In this document: in pieces, positions 1-8,100 of the stretch
Layout: each line of letters starts with the position of its first letter
How positions within the stretch are numbered: position 1 is the stretch's first letter
Assembly (NCBI RefSeq): GCF_002723455.1
Contig: NZ_PDUS01000006.1
Span: 209,569-249,903, forward strand
From: Pseudoalteromonas sp. 3D05
GTDB lineage: Bacteria; Pseudomonadota; Gammaproteobacteria; Enterobacterales; Alteromonadaceae
Length of the DNA: 40,335 nucleotides
Direction: 5' to 3'
Notes under the pieces: generated by a model
What the model was told of the DNA's origin: nothing
What the model saw: only the letters and a program-made list of their open reading frames with translations
Database searches by the model: none
Made by a program: the position numbers and the translations under genes

Positions 1-60
1 GTAAGCGGTAAGCGGTAAGCCAAAAATCTACTCAATTCAGATTTTATGTCAAGGCTTACC
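1..60. repeat. Short tandem repeat and inverted repeat at the left edge
   Basis: Three tandem copies of a seven-base unit GTAAGCG (the third ends in C) occupy bases 1-21. The last copy contains GGTAAGCC (14-21), whose exact reverse complement GGCTTACC lies at 53-60, so the two can form an 8-bp stem around a 31-base loop. The element sits downstream of the minus-strand gene ending at 105. It has no clear U-tract, so it is not called a terminator. It may be the edge of an intergenic repeat family cut by the window end. Confidence 0.5.
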
Positions 61-104
61 AAGCACTCTGGTCGCTTAAAACTTACAGCTTATAACTTAT
101 AGCT

Positions 105-1337
105 CTAAAATAATTGATCAAACAAATCAAACAGCTGCTCAAGCTCTTCAATAGTGTTGTAATGCATACAACCGATGCGAACTACACCGCCTTTGTCTAA
201 AACACCTAATTGCTCACACAAGCCCTGAGCGTAAAAGTTACCATCCCACACACAGATATGCTGTTTACCAAAAAACTCAGACACTTGGCGCGGCTCAAGC
301 CCTTCAAATGTCAGAGCGAAGGTAGGTGTGCGCTCTGATAAACGTTCTAAATCATCAATACCAAACAGCTTGATTTTAGGATAATTGACCAGACGTGTTA
401 GGAAGTGCTCACTTAGTGCCATTTCATGTTGTTTAGTCTTTACAAAAGCCGAAGCTAATTTTTCGCGGCGTGAATAACTATCATCAAGCTCACTAATGTC
501 AGCAATATAATCAACCGCAGCAATTAAACCTGCGAGTGCTTCAAAGCTTTGCGTGCCGGTTTCCCAGCGCCCTGGAATAATATCCTTAGCAGGTTCAACC
601 TTGTAAGGCGTAAATCCTTCAAGGTGCTCACGCTTACCATAGACCATGCCTAAATGCGGGCCAAAAAACTTATACGCAGAACACGCTAAAAAATCACAAT
701 CTAGCGCTTGAACGTCAACCAGTTCATGCGGTGCGTAATGCACAGCGTCAACATAAACCAATGCACCCACTTCATGAGCCATCGCAACAATACGTTGAAT
801 ATCGTTAATAGATCCTGTGGTGTTTGATGCGTAAGTTACAGCTACAAGCTTGGTGTTGGTATTTAGCAAGCTGGCAAAATGTGCTAAATCTAGGCTACAA
901 TCCGCTTCATTGATACGTGCAGCATTAACTTTCACGCCTTTATCTTGTGCTGCTTGTTGCCACGACGATACATTTGAAAAGTGGTCAGCATTGGTCACGA
1001 TGATTTCATCACCCGCTTGCCATTCACGTGAAATTGCGCGGCTAAAGCTAAATGTTAAACTGGTCATATTCGCGCCAAATACGATTTGATCGCGAGAAGG
1101 GGCATTTAATAAATCAGCCGCTGCTTGGCGCGCATTAGCCATTAGCTCAACGGTTTTATCGCTTGAGAAAAACGCGCCGCCTAAGTTAGAGTTGTAATAA
1201 CCTAAGTAAGCCGACATTGCACTAAGCACTGATTGCGGTACTTGCGAACCACCCGGGCCATCTAAAAATATAGGTGACTTACCAGCAACTTGTTGCATTA
1301 ATGCCGGAAATTGACGGCGTAGTTTAGTTAAATTCAT
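105..1337 (-). CDS. Class V aminotransferase / cysteine-desulfurase-like PLP enzyme
   Basis: A fold-type I PLP enzyme of about 410 residues. The Schiff-base lysine is K225 in SAYKFFGPH, and the cofactor Asp and following His are in VDAVHYAPH (D199, H202). The C-terminal domain carries VRIGCMHYNT, typical of the 'cysteine desulfurase-like' subfamily. The SufS active-site loop of the RxGHHC type is absent, so cysteine desulfurase activity is doubtful. The reaction could be a lyase, epimerase or transaminase on a free amino acid. ATG at 1337 is preferred over ATG at 1343 because AAGGA lies six bases before it but directly abuts the earlier one. It starts only a few bases after the dioxygenase stop, so the two are almost certainly cotranscribed and may act on the same metabolite. 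Family call firm, substrate unknown. Confidence 0.85.
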   Translation of the reverse strand: MNLTKLRRQFPALMQQVAGKSPIFLDGPGGSQVPQSVLSAMSAYLGYYNSNLGGAFFSSDKTVELMANARQAAADLLNAPSRDQIVFGANMTSLTFSFSRAISREWQAGDEIIVTNADHFSNVSSWQQAAQDKGVKVNAARINEADCSLDLAHFASLLNTNTKLVAVTYASNTTGSINDIQRIVAMAHEVGALVYVDAVHYAPHELVDVQALDCDFLACSAYKFFGPHLGMVYGKREHLEGFTPYKVEPAKDIIPGRWETGTQSFEALAGLIAAVDYIADISELDDSYSRREKLASAFVKTKQHEMALSEHFLTRLVNYPKIKLFGIDDLERLSERTPTFALTFEGLEPRQVSEFFGKQHICVWDGNFYAQGLCEQLGVLDKGGVVRIGCMHYNTIEELEQLFDLFDQLF

Positions 1338-1346
1338 TGCCATTCC

Positions 1347-1979
1347 TTAAGCCGTTAATACAAAACAGTCTAGGTAACCGTCTTTACTTGCGTCAATTTT
1401 ATTCATTGGTGTAGCGTTGTGCCATACTTCACGGTCATTGATCAGTGCAAACATGCCATCTTTAATTTCCATTTTAAAACACGGCTCAGCCTGTTTATTT
1501 TCATAAACAAGTAATTCACCGCCCTCTAAATTTTCATGTGATACACCACAAATGCACACGTGATCAAAGCCATCTTGATGAATACCTTCTGGCGCAGGAG
1601 GCGTATCGCTTTCGATAGCAAGCATTCTAAATTGGTGAACTTCAATATCACGCTCTTCGTCTATTCCTGTAATCGCGCGAAACTCATTAACGATACTTTT
1701 CATACCGTCACTTTGCAGTAAGCTCTGCTCTAAGTTCTCATAAGTGCGTTCTACATTGCCTTGAAAGGTATTGATTGAATCATCTTGTACAAAGGCTTTT
1801 GTAGCTTGTAAAACAAGTTCATCATTTTGCACTTTAATTACTGAATAACGACGTTTACGAAACGCACCATCGGCATAAGGGTTAGCTGGAAGATTAGCAA
1901 ATGATGGCTTTACCGCCTCGATATGAGCTTGGTTTACAAAACGAAGTTGCAATAGGTTCTGGTTGTTTAATGCTGTCAT
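1347..1979 (-). CDS. 2OG-Fe(II) dioxygenase, free amino acid hydroxylase type
   Basis: A 210-residue protein matching the '2OG-Fe dioxygenase' family (Pfam PF10014), which includes L-isoleucine 4-hydroxylase (IDO) of Bacillus thuringiensis. The iron facial triad is visible as HQD (H134, D136) in EGIHQDGFDH and H187 in REVWHNATP, in a double-stranded beta-helix context (GGELLVYENK). Known members hydroxylate free aliphatic or sulfur-containing L-amino acids using 2-oxoglutarate and O2. The protein is cytoplasmic, with no signal peptide. AGGTGA lies five bases before the ATG. It is the first gene of a two-gene unit with the PLP enzyme downstream, suggesting that the hydroxylated amino acid is then processed by that enzyme. 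The substrate cannot be read from the sequence. Confidence 0.85.
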   Translation of the reverse strand: MTALNNQNLLQLRFVNQAHIEAVKPSFANLPANPYADGAFRKRRYSVIKVQNDELVLQATKAFVQDDSINTFQGNVERTYENLEQSLLQSDGMKSIVNEFRAITGIDEERDIEVHQFRMLAIESDTPPAPEGIHQDGFDHVCICGVSHENLEGGELLVYENKQAEPCFKMEIKDGMFALINDREVWHNATPMNKIDASKDGYLDCFVLTA

Positions 1980-2138
1980 AAAATATCACCTAAAAAATAA
2001 GAGACTAACTCATAAATAATGAAGGGGATTTTAATGCAAATAGAGAGAAATTTTTGCGTCTTTATTTAATTAAAGGCGTTTAAAAGTATAAAAGTAAGAT
2101 ATAAATGTGGGTTTTATTGAATTTTTAATTTAAAAATA

Positions 2139-2165
2139 AAAACGACCACATGACGTGGTCGTTTT
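2139..2165 (-). terminator. Rho-independent terminator of the giant lipoprotein gene
   Basis: An 11-bp perfect stem AAAACGACCAC / GTGGTCGTTTT with a five-base loop lies 27 bases past the stop codon of the minus-strand gene. On that strand it is followed by a T-rich tract. Confidence 0.85.
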
Positions 2166-2192
2166 ATCAACTACAAAAGGTATTCAATAAAC

Positions 2193-5100
2193 TTATGGTG
2201 TTGTCTCTACAAACTCAACATTAACTTCGCATGATGCTGTTAGCGGACCTACAGAATAATAGTCTGTCTCTAACGTGCCATCACAACCTGTCACCGAGCC
2301 TATTTCATAACCCGTATCTGGGTATAAATATATATCTCTGGTTTCATTTTCGCTTAGAGAGAAGCTTTCTTCACCTACGCTGCCGCTACCTGTTACATTA
2401 AATGCAACAGACATATCAAATAGAATATTCGTATAGCCTTGGCCATCTCGTAACCCTTGTATATAAGATACTGCTGCTGCCGATAAATTATTAGATTTCA
2501 AGTTTATGTTGGCTGCTTTATTTACAACATATTCTAAACCACTAACGTCCGTAATCTCATTATTATCTAATGATAGGTATGTAAGTAAAGTGTTGTTACT
2601 AGTGTCTACTTGCTGGAGTTGATTATTAGAAAAATAAGCACTAACAAGTTCAGTGTTGCTACTAATATCTATCGAAGTAAAGAGGTTAGCTTGGGCATTC
2701 AAGTAAACGAGTTTACTTAAACTTGTCAAATCGACCGTATTCAATTGGTTATTATCTATATCTAAATCATCAATATTAATGTTATTACTTAAATCTATAC
2801 TTGTTAGCAAATTATTACCAACACTTACCGATCTAAGCTCTGTATTATTGCTTAAATCTATAGAAGCTAAACTATTTCCCCATACAGCTAAATAAGTTAG
2901 TTCAAGGTTTGCTTCAAGGTTCAACTCAGTTAATTCATTTTCCCCTATATGTAGCCCTTTTAACTCATTTGCATTGCCTACATCAATCACAGCTAATTGA
3001 TTAGAGTGAGCATGTAAATATTCTAATTGACTCAAATGAGAAATTTCAATTTCAGTTAGTAGGTTTGATGATAAATCTAGATAACTCACTTTATTATTAG
3101 AGCTTAAGTCTATTACAGATAGCTGATTGTGTGACAACTGAATACTAGTTAATAAGGCATTCTGACTAAGATGGACTTCTGTTAGATCATTATTTGAAAT
3201 ATGAACCCAAACTAACAAAGCCTGCTGGCTCAAATCAACTTCGGATAATTGATTATATGAAAGAAAAACTGCATGAAGCAATGTGTTTTGGGTGAGATCA
3301 ATTGATGTAATTAGATTACTTTCAGCGCTAAGAGTAACAAGCTTTGTTAAACTAGTTAAACCTAAAGATGTAAGTTGATTAAAAGATATGTTTAAGCTTT
3401 CGATATTAATATTATTATTGAGATCTATATACGTAAGGGCGTTATCATCCACACTTAGGTTTATAATCTCTACATTATTACTCAAATCAATTTCAGATAA
3501 GGCGTTACTTGAAATTGAAAGGTAATTTAGCCTTAGGTTTTGGCTTAAATCGATACTTGTTAGCTCATTTTGCGATAATTCCAAATGCTGAAGGTTAGTA
3601 TAAGCAGACAAATCAATCTCAGAAAGTTTATTTGAGTTTAATGAAAGCTCAGTGATTACATTTGGATCATTTACTATTAGTGATGTTAAAGCTGAGTTAT
3701 ATATACCGATCATTTTAAGGCTAGAGTACTGGGATAAGTCAATGTCACCTCCCCCTAAATTTAACTCACTGACTCTAAGCTGCTCTAAATTAGGAAAAGC
3801 GTCCAACCCGACTAATGAAGTTATTTCACCATTAACACTCCATGCGCAGTTCAATGACGTAGTATCTTCTAATCGTGTATACCCAGAATTATTCACACAC
3901 TCTGCAAGTACTGGATCAGTTATACCCGCTTTCTCAGCAAGTGAAGTTGCTTCAACAAACTCTACATCAATTTCACATGACGAAGTTAACGGCCCCACTT
4001 CGTAATAATCAGCTGAATACCAAGTTCCATCGCAGCCTGTTACGCTTGCAACTTCATAACCACTATCAGGGTATAAATAGAGCCCGCGGCTTTCACCATC
4101 TGATAATAGAAAGTTAGAGTCACTAACACTACCGTTACCAGCTACATTTACAGTAACGCTGTAGCTTACTGAGTAGGAAATATTGTAGTAACCTTGATTA
4201 TCTCGTAAGTCATCTAAATAACTAACAGTATCGTTGCTTAGCGGATTATTATGTAAATCTAGGAAAAATGCACGATTTTCCGTCAAAAATTCAATCCCAG
4301 TGACTGTCGTTATCTTTGCTCTATTGGCATAAACCCATTTCAAAGTGATATTGTTAGTAAAGTCGAGATTAGTGATATTTGTTTCATTAATGTTTAACGA
4401 GGTTAAATTACTAAACTGACTTACATCTAACTCGATAAGTGGATTTTGTAATATATTTAAATCAAGTAGCTGCGCTGGTTTATCGATAATAACCTGACTG
4501 AAATCTGATATCTGATTCCCTTCTAAGTTCAGATACTTCAAATTAGCAAGACCTGTGGTGTCAAATGACGTCAAGTTTGCATACGATACAAATAACGACT
4601 CAACACTTGGGAACTGAGCATTATTTATTAAACTCTGATCTAAACCACTAATATTGAGCTCTCTTAGCTTAGTTAAATGTGATAAGTCTAAACCCGCTAA
4701 CTCTGGTGTATGGCTAATATCTAAATAATCTAACTCTACACTTTGTCTAAGGTCTAAGCCAGTTAGCTCAGTATGACTAACTCTTAAATCAAGTAGATAA
4801 GCGCTATTTATAACTAAGTTCGTTAATGGGTTTACATTTAAACTAAGAGCTCCAAGCAATGTATTGTTAGTTGTATCCAGTGATACTAGTTGGTTATTCT
4901 GTAAATCCAACTCTTTTAAATTGCTATAAGGCGATGCATCAAAACTAGTTAAAGCATTACCTGATAAACCAATCCGCTCTATCAGATTTGAATCATAGAC
5001 CATGATGCCTGTAATACTACTATTATTAATAGTGATGTTTGTTAATGCTGTTAAGCGTGATAAATCAGGAACTTCACCAACATTCAAATTAACAACATGC

Positions 5101-8100
5101 AATCCATTTAAATTGGGAAATGCTTCTAAACCATCCAATGAATTAATGTCACCTGAGTAGCAATTCAAAGAAGTTGTAAACTCAAGGTGAGTATAACCAG
5201 AATTGTTCGCACACTGAGCAAGTGCAGGGTCGGTTATCCCCGCTTTATCAGCAAGTGGTATTGCCTCAACAAATTCTACGTTAATCTCACACGACTCAGT
5301 GATTGGGCCAACTTCATAATAGTCAGCTGAGTGCCAAGTCCCTTCACAACCCTCAATTGAATCCACTTCATAACCACTATCAGGGTATAAATAGAGTCCG
5401 CGGCTTTCACCATCTGACAAAGTAAAGTTTGAATCGCTAGCAGTACCATTTCCAGTTACGTTCACAGTAACGCTGTAGCTTACAGAATACGAAATATTGT
5501 AATAACCTTGATTATCACGTAAGTCATCTAAATAACTAATAGTAACACTGCTTAGCGGATTATTATCAAAGTCCAACCTTGCTGACTTATCAGCAATGGC
5601 TTCTATTCCACTAATTGTTTCTAATGCATTCCGTTTAATATAGACGTTTGTTAAATTGCTATTATTACTAAAATCTAGTGTAGAAATTGAAGAGTCATTT
5701 ACCTGAAGCCAGTTTAAAGATGTCATCTCGCTTATATTCAGCTGTTCAAGCTGGTAGTTATAAAACAAATCCAGTGATAATATTAGATCTGGATTTGCAA
5801 TTGAAGATAAATCACTAACACCAGAATCTGATATTCTCAGTCTTGTTAAATTAGTAAAAGGCGAGAAGTCAAAACTTGTATAGTTAGCTCCACCTATCGT
5901 TAAACTTGATATGTGATAGACATGTGACCATGGCACAAGTGGCTGCTCAACACCTTCAACATTTAATGAAGATAAGCTTTGTAACGCTGAAAAATCTAAA
6001 TTATTTATCGAGGTATACTCTATACCCAAATCTAGTAAATTAACTAAGTTTATTAGATTAAGCGACGCAACCCCCATTTTACCAATATTAAGGCGAGTTA
6101 GTTTGGTTAAATTGGTGACATCAAGCTCTGTTACCCCTGTTTGCCCCCATAAAAACGCATCTCTTAGCTCTGTTAAGTGCCCAATATTGAGTTCAGTTAA
6201 ACTACCGCTATTAAGCCATAGAGACTCTAGCTGCGTATTAAACGTTAAGTCTAGCTGATTTAACTCTGTGCCTTGTAAGTCTAGATGCACTAATTGTGTT
6301 TGATTAGATAAATCAATCTGAGTCAACTGCATATCCTGCAAAGTTAAATCCTGCAGTGAGGTATATGCAGATAAGTCAATATCTGAAATATTTTGTCCAC
6401 TCAACTCTAGGCGAGTAATTAGACTAGAGTCGTAAAATTGAATAGATTCTATTTTTGTTTGCTGCTCAGAACCATAGTTATAACCATTAGAAAACTCTGT
6501 TAATTGCTCTAAAGCAGATAAATCTAAGTGGGTGCCAATGTTTAAGTTTGCAAGCTCTAAAGTTTGTAAGTTAGGTAGCGCCTCCAACCCCGCTAAAGAC
6601 GTAACCTCACCATAGATGTTCCAACTACAATTTAATTCAGTCACACTCTCTAAGCTTGTTTCACCTGAATTATCAACACACATTGCAAGTGCAGGATCTG
6701 TAATATTTGCTTGAGTAGATAACGGGACAAACTCTTTAAACGTTACATCAATTTGACAGCTTTCTTTCACATAAGAGATTCTATAATCACTGCCATCTAC
6801 ATAGCCGTCACAACCTGAAATACTATCAAGTTCATAACCTGAATTTGGCTCAATAGATGTCGACCAATTTGAGCCATGCTCAACAATACTCTCATCTCCT
6901 ACAGCCAATGAGCCATTCCCATCACTATTTACTGTTATCGTGAGCTCTGGCGCATCAAATGATAAATACACTTCATCACCTACCTGGCAACTATTACCCT
7001 TTAAGTACTTACAGAAAGTAATATCACGGCGATTGTTATCGATTAATTCAATAACGGTGTCTTGACCATCAAGTATTAGCTCTAATTTACCGTCAATCAG
7101 CTCAACATTTACAGGATCGGCATTATCAAGTCGAAGAGTATAATATTGCTTATCTTGCTCTTCGTCGTAATCACTATTTCTAACAAACCACTCCACAGTT
7201 CCATTTCCGTCATTTTGATATAGCCTAAAACCTAAATCATATTCATAAAACTGGTCTACTTTTGTTGAAGGGCTATAATCATGGATATATAAATGCGCAG
7301 TGGTTTCCTCTGCTGACGAGCCTTGAGTAATTGTACGTTCAATATAATAACGGTCGCCGTCAACAGCTACTAAAGTGTATACAAACTTACCAGCAAGATG
7401 GCATGTATCCAAAGCAACGTCGCACCAGTCAACTCTTTGCCAATTACCATCTGTTGTGTCGTAATACAAATCACGGATCAAATGTCCGTCCTCAAACCCC
7501 TTTTGATACGAACTGGTTCCAGTAGTAAAGAAAACCTCTCCATCTTGGTAGATTTGTACTTCAGCCCAGTGAGAGTTGATATCATGACCATCTCTGAACT
7601 GATGGCGCCCGGCAAAGTTATCTGCTGATATTGCTTGCTCATTACGGCGCACCATAATGCCAGAATCTGTATAATGCTCACTGTCAAAAATACCTTGTGT
7701 GACTAACTGGTAGCCCACATTTATATCTTTAGTGACATAAAATGACTCAATTCCGCCATCCTCAGGGAAATTAAGCACCATAGTGTTATCTGCAACTTGC
7801 CAAGTAAAGCTTTCATCTGATAAATCGCTGATATTATGAGATACACCTGTACCATCATCATTGAAAAAGACTTTATAAACCGTATTTTCACCAACAAGGT
7901 TAACCGACCATTCACCTACCATGTCATTAGCATTAATTGCTAAGCGTTGCTCAAGAGTTGTTTTACTTACTTCATATGAACTTGTGTACTCATCTACTAG
8001 TACATCATCTTGGTATTGTTCAATATCACGACCTAGCTCATACCAATTACTGCCTTTTTCAGGGAGTGGTGTTAAGGTCAGTTTTGTTGCGATATCCTTA

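Noticed and set aside
1..60. CRISPR-like array at the left edge
   Set aside because: The seven-base units are contiguous with no spacers, and there are no cas genes in the window.
850..1089. Plus-strand 79-codon open frame inside the class V aminotransferase gene
   Set aside because: Antisense shadow of a well-supported gene, with no ribosome binding site or domain.
105..1337. Calling the first gene a cysteine desulfurase (SufS/CsdA)
   Set aside because: The catalytic Cys loop is missing, and there are no suf or csd partner genes nearby.
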